Shown here piece after piece: positions 16,056 to 24,069 of a stretch of 32,596 bases of DNA. Each line of letters begins with the position of its first letter. The stretch's first letter is position 1. Origin of the DNA: Chloroflexota bacterium (GTDB lineage: Bacteria; Chloroflexota; Anaerolineae; Promineifilales; Promineifilaceae); contig JAGNBF010000051.1 in NCBI GenBank assembly GCA_018004935.1, forward strand, positions 19,215-51,810. Direction: 5' to 3'. The notes beneath the pieces are model-generated. The model was given only the letters and a program-made list of their open reading frames with translations, searched no databases and had not been told where the DNA came from. The position numbers were made by a program, and so were the translations under genes.

Positions 16056-16868
16056 ATGTTTGATTGGTTACGCCGCCTCGGCCAAAACAATGAGGCAAAA
16101 CAACAAGAACGGCTCAATGCCTATTTGGATAATGCCCTTTCGCCCCAAGAACGACTGGCATTAGAGCAGGAACTGAGCCGTAATAGCCCACTCCAACAGG
16201 AGTTGATGGAATTACGCTGGCTACGAGCCGCCATACGCCAGTTGCCCCATGTGCCTGCGCCCCGTCAATTCACGCTGACACCAGACATGGTTTCCCAGCG
16301 AACACACCCTTACCGCACACCCCTATACCCGGCCCTCCGCCTGGCTACTACACTTACTGCCTTCTTATTGGTGGCGTTGCTTTCATTAGAGCTAATCTTG
16401 CCGGTTATGAACGCACCAGATAGTGCCTATGAATCATCGGCAAATGCGGATGTTATGTCTGATGATGCCGAAACATTGGCTTACGACGGGGGCGAAACCG
16501 CGTCTGAAGAAGCAGAGGAGCCTGTTGAACCTGCGGCCGCGCCCGCCGCAGATATGACACAAACTGAAGCGGAGACCGGCAATGTGGAGATACCTGTTCC
16601 AGCCGAGGAGGTGAGTGTGACTCTATCAGCCGCCGCAGTTACAGCCACCATTAAATCGGACGCGGCCGCGACTATCCTGGCCCCTATACCTACTCCATCA
16701 GCCACACCCTCGCTTACCCCTTCACTGACTGCCGTACCCATCACCGTATCACCCACATCCCCACCAATCAGCCCAAACCCGCTACGTTTAGGTCAAATAG
16801 GGATGGGAATCATTTTTGTTGTCTTACTCTTTGCTACCCTCAGCCAGCGCCGTCGCGCCTCTCTTTAA
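16056..16868 (+). CDS. Anti-sigma-like transmembrane protein without zinc motif
   Basis: 270 residues. The cytoplasmic N-terminus (1-72), with ERLNAYLDNALSPQERLALE, has the look of an anti-sigma domain. It lacks the His-Cys-Cys zinc-binding set of ZAS-type anti-sigma factors. The first membrane helix is ~93-117. The long middle part (~120-240) is acidic, then Ser/Thr/Pro-rich, and would lie outside. A second helix (IGMGIIFVVLLFATL) sits near the C-terminus, followed by RRRAS. So it spans the membrane twice, with both ends inside. The gene follows an ECF sigma gene. No ribosome-binding site is seen before the ATG at 16056, and a possible -10 box (TACAAT) lies 17 nt upstream, so a short-leader transcript of its own is possible. 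Confidence 0.75.
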   Translation: MFDWLRRLGQNNEAKQQERLNAYLDNALSPQERLALEQELSRNSPLQQELMELRWLRAAIRQLPHVPAPRQFTLTPDMVSQRTHPYRTPLYPALRLATTLTAFLLVALLSLELILPVMNAPDSAYESSANADVMSDDAETLAYDGGETASEEAEEPVEPAAAPAADMTQTEAETGNVEIPVPAEEVSVTLSAAAVTATIKSDAAATILAPIPTPSATPSLTPSLTAVPITVSPTSPPISPNPLRLGQIGMGIIFVVLLFATLSQRRRASL

Positions 16869-16957
16869 CAAACCTACCTGGCAGGCCAAACATCCACACA
16901 AAACACAAGACTCTGCGCCCTGATAGCCAGACTCCAGGCAAATTCTCAGGTGTCATT

Positions 16958-17482
16958 ATGCTTTCCGCTCCCGAACGTATCGCTTTTTGCCCTCAATGTG
17001 CTACACCGCTTGTCACACAATTGGTAGGCGACAAACCACGTCGCTTTTGTCAGGCCTGTACCTACATCTACTTCCCTGAACCTAAAGTAGGTGTTGGGGT
17101 TATGGTGGTTACCGATGGCAAAATTTTGCTAGTGCAACGGGCTATGCCGCCGGAACAAGGCAAATGGAGTATTCCCGCCGGTTTTTTGGATTACGGCGAA
17201 GATCCCCGGTTGGTAGCCGCCAAGGAAACGTGGGAAGAGACGGGGCTGGTGGTTGAGGTGGAAACACTGGTAGATGTTTACTATAACCCGGAATCATTAA
17301 CAAAGGGGGGGGCATCTATCTTCATTTTGTATCGAGGCAGAGTAACTGGGGGTGAGTGTCGGGCTGGGGATGACGCGGCCGCGGCCGCTTTCTTTGCCCT
17401 TCATGAACTCCCTGAACTGGCCTTTGCCAGCACCCGTGATGCCATTCGCCGCCTCATCCCTATGCCTGTCCCTGAAGGCTAA
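16958..17482 (+). CDS. Nudix hydrolase with N-terminal zinc ribbon
   Basis: 174 residues. The zinc ribbon uses Cys11, Cys14, Cys31 and Cys34 (FCPQCATP, RRFCQACTY). The Nudix box at 75-97 reads GFLDYGEDPRLVAAKETWEE, then TGL; Lys replaces the consensus Arg, while the metal-binding Glu pair is kept. Zinc ribbon plus Nudix resembles the NudC (NADH pyrophosphatase) architecture, but it lacks the N-terminal part of NudC and is shorter, so ADP-ribose, ADP-sugar or a nucleotide substrate is also possible. It runs straight into the Crp/Fnr gene 19 nt downstream, and the two probably share a transcript. Two overlapping GCGGCCGC sites encode its Ala5 run near residue 140. Confidence 0.88.
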   Translation: MLSAPERIAFCPQCATPLVTQLVGDKPRRFCQACTYIYFPEPKVGVGVMVVTDGKILLVQRAMPPEQGKWSIPAGFLDYGEDPRLVAAKETWEETGLVVEVETLVDVYYNPESLTKGGASIFILYRGRVTGGECRAGDDAAAAAFFALHELPELAFASTRDAIRRLIPMPVPEG

Positions 17483-17501
17483 AGATCAGTACAATGCCCG
17501 C

Positions 17502-18212
17502 ATGAGCAAACAACTACCCTTTGACCCCCGGCCACTCCTGACACAGTCATCCCTATTTCAGCAGGTATCACCCACCGATATGGAAAAGCTGTGCGCGGCC
17601 GCGATCCTGCGTGAAGTACCTCGTGGACAATATTTTTTGTACCAGGGCGAACCAGCCCGCACCTTCTACATTTTGCTCCGGGGGCGGGTACGCCTCACCC
17701 AGGTAACAGCCGAAGGGCATCAACTCATTGCCGCTTTGCTGAGTCCTGGAGATGGGCTGGGCATTATTGCCGCCCTCAGCAATATGAAATATCCCGTCTC
17801 TGCCGAGGCCGTGGATGATTGCATGGCCCTGGCCTGGACTGCCGAAGATATCCAGCGACAGATGCTCCAAATTCCCCAGGTAGCACTTAACAGCATGAGG
17901 TTATTGGCTCAACACTTTACTGATTTACAGGATCGTTATCGGGAATTAGCGACAGAACGCGTAGAGCGCCGCGTTGCGCGGGCACTCTTGCGTCTGGTTC
18001 GGCAGGCGGGCAAACGTACCGAGGAGGGGGTCCTCATTGATATCCCCCTCTCCCGGCAGGATTTGGCCGAAATGACAGGTACAACGCTCTATACAGTGAG
18101 TCGTATTTTAAGCGAATGGGAACAAAAGGGGCTAGTCAACAGTGGCCGCGAACGAGTCACCTTACGGCAAGCTCATGAGATCATGCTGATTGCCGAAGAT
18201 TTGCCCTCATGA
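17502..18212 (+). CDS. Crp/Fnr-family transcriptional regulator
   Basis: 236 residues. The cyclic-nucleotide-binding-type beta-barrel covers about residues 18-115 (VPRGQYFLYQGEPARTFYIL, then RGRVRLTQVTAEG). The dimer helix is ~120-150. A winged helix-turn-helix with LSRQDLAEMTGTTLYTVSRI is near 180. It lacks the N-terminal cysteines of Fnr, so it is not an iron-sulfur oxygen sensor, and the effector is unknown. The ATG at 17502 follows the Nudix gene by 19 nt. The stop codon is shared with the convergent gene: TCATGA at 18207-18212 ends both. The Nudix neighbour suggests a nucleotide-derived signal, but this is only inference. Confidence 0.93.
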   Translation: MSKQLPFDPRPLLTQSSLFQQVSPTDMEKLCAAAILREVPRGQYFLYQGEPARTFYILLRGRVRLTQVTAEGHQLIAALLSPGDGLGIIAALSNMKYPVSAEAVDDCMALAWTAEDIQRQMLQIPQVALNSMRLLAQHFTDLQDRYRELATERVERRVARALLRLVRQAGKRTEEGVLIDIPLSRQDLAEMTGTTLYTVSRILSEWEQKGLVNSGRERVTLRQAHEIMLIAEDLPS

Positions 18213-19310
18213 TTCAGGGGCCTGCAATACCACTTCTACGCCATTCTCCCCCAGACGATAAGCTGTCACGTCAACCATATCATTCGCCACAAAGTTATCT
18301 TCTAACCAAACCTTGGAAGTCGGGCCTAAAACAATACGTGTTTGATCATCAGGCATAAGATGCCAGGCCGAGCTTTCTTCATCCCGTTTACTACCATAAC
18401 GCACCACAATGGGGCGGGTTTCGGTGCGGGTGCTGATGGCAAAATACGGCCAATGCTGGGGAAGCAGGTTGACAAACCCTTTGCGGAGATGCAACGGTTT
18501 TAACTCCGACACAAAATGAAAGAGTTGTTCTCGTTGCCCTTTGCCTTCACCACCCGCTTCTGTTGTGACAGTGCGTGTAATAGGGGCAGGAATGGGCGCG
18601 GCCGCGGGGCGGGGCGCACGAGTTTTAGCCGCTTTAGGCGTACGACCAGAAGCTGAACTCTTGCGTAAAACATGCACAAATTGCAACAAGGGCATTAGTT
18701 GCATAACATGATCTCGTATGGTTGGGATAACCCCCAGCCCCATAGCGGCCACCAGTTCAGAATGCAACCGGAGCGAAAAATAGATGGGTGTGACCCATTT
18801 CTCCTCGCCATGCAAGTAAATCGCTCGATTGGTGATTTCATTGGCCGCCTCACGCTCCAACTCAATCACTGGCCCTTTGTAAAGGTCTTGATAATGGGAA
18901 GGGTGGCCCCCTTCAATCACTTCCATTTGTTGAATACGCAAATGCCAGCTCTCGCCCAACTGTTTTACCGCGGTATACCACGAATCAAATTGCCTTTCCG
19001 CCACGCTCAACATCTTGCCGACATACATCTCATCAGTAATGTGTAATGTCATTTCAAAGCTAAGCGGCCGCGCCTGAAATGTCAGATAAGGCTCCGGCTC
19101 TAGCTGTGCACCACTGGCAATGTAGACAATCTGACTTTCAGCATCTACCCCAAAATGGGGCATAAGGCCCTGCAATTCTTGTGGCAAGGCAGCATGAAGG
19201 CGGCTGATAAATAGTTCCAACTGCGACATGGCATATTTGACGGCGGTTTCTTGTCCGGCCCAGCCAAAAGCAGAAAAAACCGGCATCGTCAAACCAGAAA
19301 ATTGGCTCAT
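18207..19310 (-). CDS. Two-domain cytoplasmic protein of unknown function
   Basis: 367 residues, family not recognised. There is no signal peptide. The first domain (~1-215) is mixed alpha/beta. Its segments include VKYAMSQLELFISRLHAAL, FDSWYTAVKQLGESWHLRI and KWVTPIYFSLRLHSELVAAM. A Lys/Ala/Pro linker (~218-255) follows. The C-terminal domain (~262-365) is beta-rich (LRKGFVNLLPQHWPYFAI, DDQTRIVLGPTSKVWLEDNF, VANDMVDVTAYRL). The order of a hydrophobic strand, an R-x-V-x-LG strand, then W-x-x-x-N-F-x-x-x-D-x-V is reminiscent of B3-type DNA-binding barrels, but that is a weak, shape-level likeness. It converges on the Crp/Fnr gene with a 6-nt overlap. The upstream 536-nt region may hold its promoter. 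Confidence 0.75.
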   Translation of the reverse strand: MSQFSGLTMPVFSAFGWAGQETAVKYAMSQLELFISRLHAALPQELQGLMPHFGVDAESQIVYIASGAQLEPEPYLTFQARPLSFEMTLHITDEMYVGKMLSVAERQFDSWYTAVKQLGESWHLRIQQMEVIEGGHPSHYQDLYKGPVIELEREAANEITNRAIYLHGEEKWVTPIYFSLRLHSELVAAMGLGVIPTIRDHVMQLMPLLQFVHVLRKSSASGRTPKAAKTRAPRPAAAPIPAPITRTVTTEAGGEGKGQREQLFHFVSELKPLHLRKGFVNLLPQHWPYFAISTRTETRPIVVRYGSKRDEESSAWHLMPDDQTRIVLGPTSKVWLEDNFVANDMVDVTAYRLGENGVEVVLQAPES

Positions 19311-19846
19311 ACTTGTTTCACCTGGTATTGTGGGTACTAAAATGAAGATGGTCTATAACCGCTTGACTTATTAAGAAGGAGTCCAATTTTGGGTTGACCA
19401 ACTCATTTTTGATCCGAAAAAAGTTGGACTTTCTCAGCAAACAGTTGCGATGGAAAAGTTATTTTTTCCCTGTAGTATCTCCAATTATTCACCTGCCCTG
19501 GCGAGAAGTCAAGAAGTGAGTATTTTCCTCGTGTGCGTTCCCTCTGTAGACCAAACAAATCCCCTTTCATTGACGACACCTCGCCCTTAACCTGATAGTA
19601 ATTATCCCGCGAGTGATAGCCTTTCTACGCTTACTTTGCCAATTTTGCGCGGGTTTCCCCCTTGCCACTGGGAAGGGAACAAAAATATTAATGGGAGCCG
19701 TTTTTCGCGGGCAGACGCCCACGAAAAACGGCCCATAAAAGATTCCCCGCCACATTTTGGCAGTCGTCTACCCACCGATGACAGTTTCTGGCGGTCTTCG
19801 CGTGTTACATTCCCCCCTAGATTTACACTTTAGACAGGATGATTTT
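19311..19846. other. 536-nt intergenic region
   Basis: No gene seen. It contains an imperfect inverted repeat GTCCAATTTT ... AAAAAGTTGGAC (19381-19429) near the divergent start at 19310, AT-rich sequence suited to promoters, and hairpin copy D at 19691. Promoter elements cannot be placed with confidence. Confidence 0.5.
19691..19750 (+). repeat. Variable-stem hairpin element, copy D
   Basis: Stem GCCGTTTTTCGCGGGC with GCCCACGAAAAACGGC (19697-19732, one mismatch), extended by ATGGG/CCCAT outside. The tail is shortened to AAAAGATTCCCCGCC. The stem differs from copy E at 12970 mainly in the loop-proximal pairs. Confidence 0.75.
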
Positions 19847-20230
19847 ATGACAAATCAAACTAAAAGTTTATTGGGAATGGCTCTGCTGATCGGCATGACC
19901 TTGGGCTGGTTGGACCTGACCCAGCCCGGGGCGCAAACGATTGTTGTGGGCATCGCGGCCGCGGCCTTTCTCCTGGCTTATATTCACCCTAACCGGGCCT
20001 GGGTCTGGGCCAGCCTCATCGGCGGGAGCATCTTCTGCACTCATCTACTGGCAGACTGGATCAGGTTTGTACCCACTCATACCCTGGAATCCAATCACCT
20101 CGCCACGCTCAATGCCCTTATCCCCGCCTTTTTGGGAGCTTACCTGGCGGTAATGGTAAATTGGTCACTCCAACAAACAGAGACAAAACCAAAATCAATA
20201 GAACTGATGGGCACAAAAGGGAATTCATAG
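19847..20230 (+). CDS. Small integral membrane protein of unknown function
   Basis: 127 residues with about four hydrophobic segments: LLGMALLIGMTLGWLDL, TIVVGIAAAAFLLAYI, WVWASLIGGSIFCTHLLADW and ALIPAFLGAYLAVMVNW. A hydrophilic tail of ~25 residues, rich in Thr, Lys and Glu, follows. No family is recognised. The start at 19847 is chosen because it opens directly into the first helix and has AGGATG upstream; longer in-frame starts lie in non-coding-like sequence. The next gene (thiolase) starts 227 nt downstream after an R3 palindrome, so shared transcription is uncertain. Confidence 0.7.
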   Translation: MTNQTKSLLGMALLIGMTLGWLDLTQPGAQTIVVGIAAAAFLLAYIHPNRAWVWASLIGGSIFCTHLLADWIRFVPTHTLESNHLATLNALIPAFLGAYLAVMVNWSLQQTETKPKSIELMGTKGNS

Positions 20231-20384
20231 ACAATAGGCTTGGGTCAGTGACTGTTCTTCCATTACGGCTCAACCCCCTGAATTTTGGCCTGACCAGAAA
20301 CTCAATGCCCATACAATTTACAATTCACTTCCCTTTCTAAGGAGTGCCCTATGCGTGGGGCACTCACCCAGAGGAATGAAAATT

Positions 20385-20437
20385 TGTAGGACGATTTTGT
20401 AAATCGTCCAGTGGGCGATTTGCCAAATCGCCCTACA
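20385..20437 (+). repeat. Dispersed palindrome R3
   Basis: TGTAGGACGATTTTGTAAAT then CGATTTGCCAAATCGCCCTA. Both halves are themselves palindromic, so two alternative hairpins are possible. It ends 20 nt before the thiolase start codon. Confidence 0.75.
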
Positions 20438-20457
20438 TTTTCGTAGGAGTCATTACA

Positions 20458-21603
20458 ATGCGCGATGTAGCCATTCTGGGCGTAGGACGGACGCCAGTAA
20501 GAGAACATTGGGAACTTTCCGTCCGAGATTTACTGGCCGATGCCGGGAAAGCGGCGTTGGCTGATTGCGGCCGCAACCGTGTAGACGCCATTTTTGTAGG
20601 TAACATGACCGCGGGCACCCTCAACCAGCAACTCCACCTGGGCACCGTAGCTGTAGATGCCCTGGGCATGTGGGGCATAGAAGCCATGCGCTTTGAAGCC
20701 GCCTGCGGCTCAGCCGGGTCAGCCATGCGCCAGGGCATTATGGCAATTGCCAGTGGGGTTATGGATGCGGTATTGGTCATTGGTGTGGAGAAAATGTTAG
20801 ATTCATCTCCCAGGAAAACTACCGCCGCTCTGGCTCAGGCCGCTGATGCTGATTACGAAACCCCATCTGGGGTAACCTTTGTGGCCCTAAACGCTCTGGT
20901 AATGCGTCGTTACATGCACGAATACGGCTACAGTCACGACGATTTTGCCCCCTTTGCCATCAACGCTCACGCCAATGGCGTTAAAAACCCTTATGCCCTC
21001 TTCCATGAACCCATCGGGCTAAAGGAGTATCGCAAAGGGCGGTCTGTAGCTCCACCCATTCAACTGTATGATGCTTCACCCATTGGGGATGGCGCGGCCG
21101 CGGTTCTGCTAGTCCCGGCCGCTGATGCACCCCAGGCCGTGCGGGTAGCCGGGTCGGCCGTAGCCACCGATACCCTGGCGATCCATGATCGGGAAGACCC
21201 CTTATGGCTTGCGGCCGCGGAACAATCCGCCCAAAAAGCCTACCGGCAAGCCGGGATAGGGCCAAAAGATATAGACATCTTTGAGTTACATGACGCCTTC
21301 AGCATCATGGCCGCCCTTTCCCTGGAAGCGTGTGGTTTTGCCGCCCGAGGGCAGGGGGTCAAATTGGCCCAATCTGGAGTCATTTTTCCCGAAGGAGAGT
21401 TGCCCATCAGCACAATGGGTGGACTTAAGGCACGCGGGCATCCGGTAGGCGCAACGGGGCTGTACCAGATTGTTGAAGCCACCTTGCAACTACGCGGTCA
21501 GGCAGGTGATGCTCAAATTGATGATGTTCATGTGGCTATGACCCAAAATATTGGCGGAAGTGGTGCTACCATTGCCACCCACATTTTAGTCAAAAATAGA
21601 TAA
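20458..21603 (+). CDS. Thiolase, SCP-x/archaeal acetyl-CoA acyltransferase type
   Basis: 381 residues. The N-terminal nucleophile Cys lies in FEAACGSAGSAMRQG near residue 83. Other landmarks are ELHDAFSIMAAL near 280 and KARGHPVGATGLYQ near 325. The end MTQNIGGSGATIATHIL carries a Gly-rich segment where classic thiolases have the second catalytic Cys, so here the C-terminal Cys motif is replaced, as in SCP-x and archaeal-type thiolases. These enzymes make or split acetoacetyl-CoA or 3-ketoacyl-CoA. In Archaea and some Chloroflexota such a gene sits beside HMG-CoA synthase and a DUF35 protein for the mevalonate pathway; neither is next to it here. AGGAG precedes the ATG by 9 nt. Confidence 0.88.
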   Translation: MRDVAILGVGRTPVREHWELSVRDLLADAGKAALADCGRNRVDAIFVGNMTAGTLNQQLHLGTVAVDALGMWGIEAMRFEAACGSAGSAMRQGIMAIASGVMDAVLVIGVEKMLDSSPRKTTAALAQAADADYETPSGVTFVALNALVMRRYMHEYGYSHDDFAPFAINAHANGVKNPYALFHEPIGLKEYRKGRSVAPPIQLYDASPIGDGAAAVLLVPAADAPQAVRVAGSAVATDTLAIHDREDPLWLAAAEQSAQKAYRQAGIGPKDIDIFELHDAFSIMAALSLEACGFAARGQGVKLAQSGVIFPEGELPISTMGGLKARGHPVGATGLYQIVEATLQLRGQAGDAQIDDVHVAMTQNIGGSGATIATHILVKNR

Positions 21604-21665
21604 CAAAAAGCTGTGCTTCAGTAACCAACAGCAACAATTTTTGTCGCTATAGCTTTTAAGAAAAA

Positions 21666-21743
21666 GATTTTGGGTTCGTAGTAACCGCTTTAGCAGTCCC
21701 ACGCGGATGGCTAAAGCCGTTACTACAAACCAGGCTCAAAATC
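21666..21743. repeat. Inverted repeat downstream of the thiolase gene
   Basis: Arms GTAGTAACCGCTTTAGC and GCTAAAGCCGTTACTAC (one mismatch) within outer arms GATTTTGGG and CTCAAAATC. It lies 62 nt after the thiolase stop without a clear T-run, so it is a repeat or a weak terminator. With the R2 element at 21787 it fills the 320-nt gap. Confidence 0.7.
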
Positions 21744-21786
21744 ATTTCTGAACATCTACGGAATAAACCTTTTTGACCAGGCTGAG

Positions 21787-21888
21787 GTATCTTCTCAGAA
21801 TTTCGAGGGTATCGTGGCCTGAGCCTGTCGAAGGCCATTGGTTTCAACAAACTCAACCAACCGCTACCGCATATTCTTGAGAAAACAC
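21787..21888 (+). mobile_element. MITE-like element, family R2
   Basis: Begins GTATCTTCTCAG and ends with the degenerate complement TTGAGAAAACAC. Inside is GCCTGAGCCTGTCGAAGGCC, then CAACAAACTCAACCAACCGC. It is the same length (~102 bp) as the copy at 8639 but in opposite orientation. It lies 35 nt before the next start codon. Confidence 0.7.
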
Positions 21889-21923
21889 AGACTGAGTATA
21901 TAACCCACATCCAATTACCTGCT

Positions 21924-23063
21924 ATGCGTCAAAACGTCATAACCCCATCTCCTACTCCTTTTGATCTGATTTGGACTCAATTACGTGCTTTACAAAACCG
22001 GCATTCTTCATCCTGGTGGTTCTTTCTCCTGTTTCCCCGGCAGAAAGCGGGTTTTGGCCCCAAACAGATGATGTTTGCCCTGGTTTCCCGTATGGGCCAG
22101 ATGATTGAAATTGCTCAGGTTCCCCATCCCAGCCTCAGCCTGCAACCCGAACCAGACGGAGTTCCGGATAGATTCAACACCTTTGCTGTGGGCTGGATCA
22201 ATGATGGACAGACTGTTCATGAGAAAATTGTCCATGACGCGGCCGCGGCCACCCTCTCCCGTGATGGCTTTCTCCACGCCTGGGCCGAACAACCTCATGG
22301 TGCTCAATATGGCGGCGGCATTGAACGGCTCCCAGATAAACCTTATGGCCTGGAAGCCCGGTTTATGGGGGAAAGGGGTTGTGCCCATTTTCAGGTGTGG
22401 GGCGATCCGGCATACCCGGTCACCGGGCCTATAGAAGCCGATGTGCAAACGTTATTGGGGGGAGCTAATGTGATTTATTGGCCGCATCTGCGTTTTGCCG
22501 GTGAATTTAGTTCACCTGCAGGCACCGAATGGCTGGAAGGGATTGGTTATTTTCAGCGTGTGTGCCTCAATTTTCCCCCCTTCCCCTGGAAATGGATTTG
22601 GGCCACCTTCAATGATGAAAGTGTTTTCTCGGCTTTTGTCCCGTATGTGGGGCCTCATCTCCTACGCCGGGGGCACCGTTTTTTCCCTCACTGGCTAGAA
22701 CGTGCGGCCGCGTCTATCAAACCTAGCTCCTACTTTGCCCAAGGAGGAACCTGGCAACAGGTAGATTTTAACCAGACCCAGGTAAAGGTTTTACCGCACA
22801 AAGGGAGGTACCCCCAATTCGCTGTTCAGTGTCAGGCAGTTAACGGGGATTTCATTCAATACCGCCTGGAACCACACGCCCACACCGGTTTTCTATTAGA
22901 CCGCCCCTTGTGGCGGGGTTTGTGGAAAACTCGCTTTAACTACAACGAGTATCTCTTTCACATCCGCGATTTAAGCGGCCGCATCGCTGGCCGTCCCCTC
23001 AATGAGAAAAAACTCGGCCAAGGGTTTGGCAATCTGGAATATACATGGGGGTTAGGATTGTAG
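21924..23063 (+). CDS. Unknown protein, possibly lipocalin-like (CrtC/AttH type)
   Basis: 379 residues, soluble, without a clear signal peptide. It is rich in Trp, Phe, His and Gly with many short beta strands, for example NTFAVGWINDGQTVHEKIV, AHFQVWGDPAYPVTGPIEA, WKWIWATFNDESVFSAFVPY and GTWQQVDFNQTQVKVLPHKG. The pattern and length recall proteins with two lipocalin-like barrels such as carotenoid 1,2-hydratase, AttH and the related fungal Diels-Alderase-like enzymes, which act on hydrophobic substrates. I see no decisive motif, so this remains a suggestion. There is a clear stop before it, and the R2 element 35 nt upstream may carry or displace its promoter. No ribosome-binding site of note is present. 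Confidence 0.65.
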   Translation: MRQNVITPSPTPFDLIWTQLRALQNRHSSSWWFFLLFPRQKAGFGPKQMMFALVSRMGQMIEIAQVPHPSLSLQPEPDGVPDRFNTFAVGWINDGQTVHEKIVHDAAAATLSRDGFLHAWAEQPHGAQYGGGIERLPDKPYGLEARFMGERGCAHFQVWGDPAYPVTGPIEADVQTLLGGANVIYWPHLRFAGEFSSPAGTEWLEGIGYFQRVCLNFPPFPWKWIWATFNDESVFSAFVPYVGPHLLRRGHRFFPHWLERAAASIKPSSYFAQGGTWQQVDFNQTQVKVLPHKGRYPQFAVQCQAVNGDFIQYRLEPHAHTGFLLDRPLWRGLWKTRFNYNEYLFHIRDLSGRIAGRPLNEKKLGQGFGNLEYTWGLGL

Positions 23064-23121
23064 ACGGGACCAATACACCATGACAAAAACAGGCATGGTT
23101 CAGGTCAGCTTTACAAATATA

Positions 23122-23171
23122 TAGGACGATTTTGTCAATCATCCACTGGGCAATTGACAAAATCGCCCTAC
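23122..23171 (-). repeat. Dispersed palindrome R3
   Basis: TAGGACGATTTTGTCAATCA then CAATTGACAAAATCGCCCTA. The preceding 20 nt (GGTTCAGGTCAGCTTTACAA) match the flank of the copy at 9916, so the unit continues beyond the palindrome. Confidence 0.75.
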
Positions 23172-23174
23172 AAG

Positions 23175-23262
23175 TAACTACTAAGTTCGTTTTTAACTTA
23201 GCGATTTGCTGTGGCCGGTCTCCTGACCGTGCTACCCCCCTTATTCCCGAACGATGACTAAT
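23175..23262 (-). repeat. Extended R1 element, best-preserved copy
   Basis: Contains the R1 palindrome in reverse (CTGTGGCCGGTCTCCTGACC, 23205-23236) between AAGTTCGTTTTTAACTTAG and TTCCCGAACGATGACTAA. The last bases include the TAG stop codon of the minus-strand nitroreductase gene (23258-23260). Confidence 0.75.
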
Positions 23263-23869
23263 CTATCAGCCACAGGACACGGCTCTCGATAGGTGCACGC
23301 TCTTTGACCTTGGTTTCGGCGGGGTAGCCCAGAGTAATCAGCCCTTGCGGTTGCCATTGGCTCGGGAGGGCTAATGCCTGTTGCACCACCTCAGGGCAAA
23401 AAAGGGGAGCACACACCCAACAAGCCCCCAACCCCTGGGCATGAGCGGCCAGCAAGAGTGTTTGCCCGGCCATGGCGACACTTTGAGTGGCCATAGTCCA
23501 TTCGTGATGTTGGCGTTGAGCATCGGGGTAGCTGTCCATATCTTGCATCGTCAGACACACAAGGATGAGCACAGGGGCATTGGTCAGGCGTTGGTAAGAA
23601 CGGCCAACATCCTGTTCGATGCGCTCTGGCGTTATCCCATCGGCCTGCAAATCGGCCCGCAATTTGGCTCCCATGGCGGCCGCAAGCCGGTGCCGGGTCG
23701 CTGTAGTCTGTAAAACAACAAACCGCCAGGGCTGACGGTTATGAGCCGAAGGGGCAAAAGTCGCGGCCGCGAGCAACGCATGCACCAGTTCCAGGGGCAC
23801 AGGGTCCGGTCGGTAGCGCCGAATTGAACGGCGTGATGTCACTAAAGAAAGAAAGGTTGAATCACTCAT
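23258..23869 (-). CDS. Nitroreductase-family protein resembling the FbiB C-terminal domain
   Basis: 203 residues, the standard family length. The N-terminal FMN region is TSRRSIRRYRPDPVPLEL, then FAPSAHNRQPWRFVVLQ. The C-terminal half reads LLAAHAQGLGACWVCAPLFC, then LPSQWQPQGLITLGYPAE. This closely resembles the dehydro-F420 reductase domain of FbiB and related F420-associated flavoproteins. The ATG at 23869 is chosen because it opens the flavin domain normally; the frame is open ~98 codons further upstream through repeat DNA that does not look like protein. TATACT ends 9 nt before the ATG with no Shine-Dalgarno sequence, so the transcript may be leaderless. The stop codon lies in an R1 element. 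Confidence 0.82.
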   Translation of the reverse strand: MSDSTFLSLVTSRRSIRRYRPDPVPLELVHALLAAATFAPSAHNRQPWRFVVLQTTATRHRLAAAMGAKLRADLQADGITPERIEQDVGRSYQRLTNAPVLILVCLTMQDMDSYPDAQRQHHEWTMATQSVAMAGQTLLLAAHAQGLGACWVCAPLFCPEVVQQALALPSQWQPQGLITLGYPAETKVKERAPIESRVLWLID

Positions 23870-23878
23870 GCGGCAAAA

Positions 23879-23884
23879 GTATAA
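23879..23884 (-). promoter_or_regulatory. Possible -10 box of the FbiB-like nitroreductase gene
   Basis: TATACT on the minus strand, 9 nt before the ATG, which would put the transcription start within a few nt of the start codon. No good -35 box is seen at the usual distance, so this is a weak call. Confidence 0.35.
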
Positions 23885-23954
23885 TGACAAAACCCGAATG
23901 ACGAAACCGAGGTGAGGATCTAAAATGGCTCTTTGGGAATTCAGGTTGACACCA

Positions 23955-24020
23955 TATGTACGGGCTGGCCTTGTGCCTGCCCCGTGTGGGGCAACCACAA
24001 GGGTTGCGCGTACCCTACGA
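23955..24020. repeat. Double hairpin repeat
   Basis: Consecutive hairpins GCCCCGTGTGGGGC and CAACCACAAGGGTTG inside GC-rich sequence. They lie in the 317-nt gap between divergent genes, together with an R2 element. Similar GC hairpin pairs are a common intergenic repeat type; no second copy is in this window. Confidence 0.55.
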
Positions 24021-24069
24021 AATCCCGAAGACCCACTAAAATTAACTTTCCGGTTTAGACCTGATCGGT

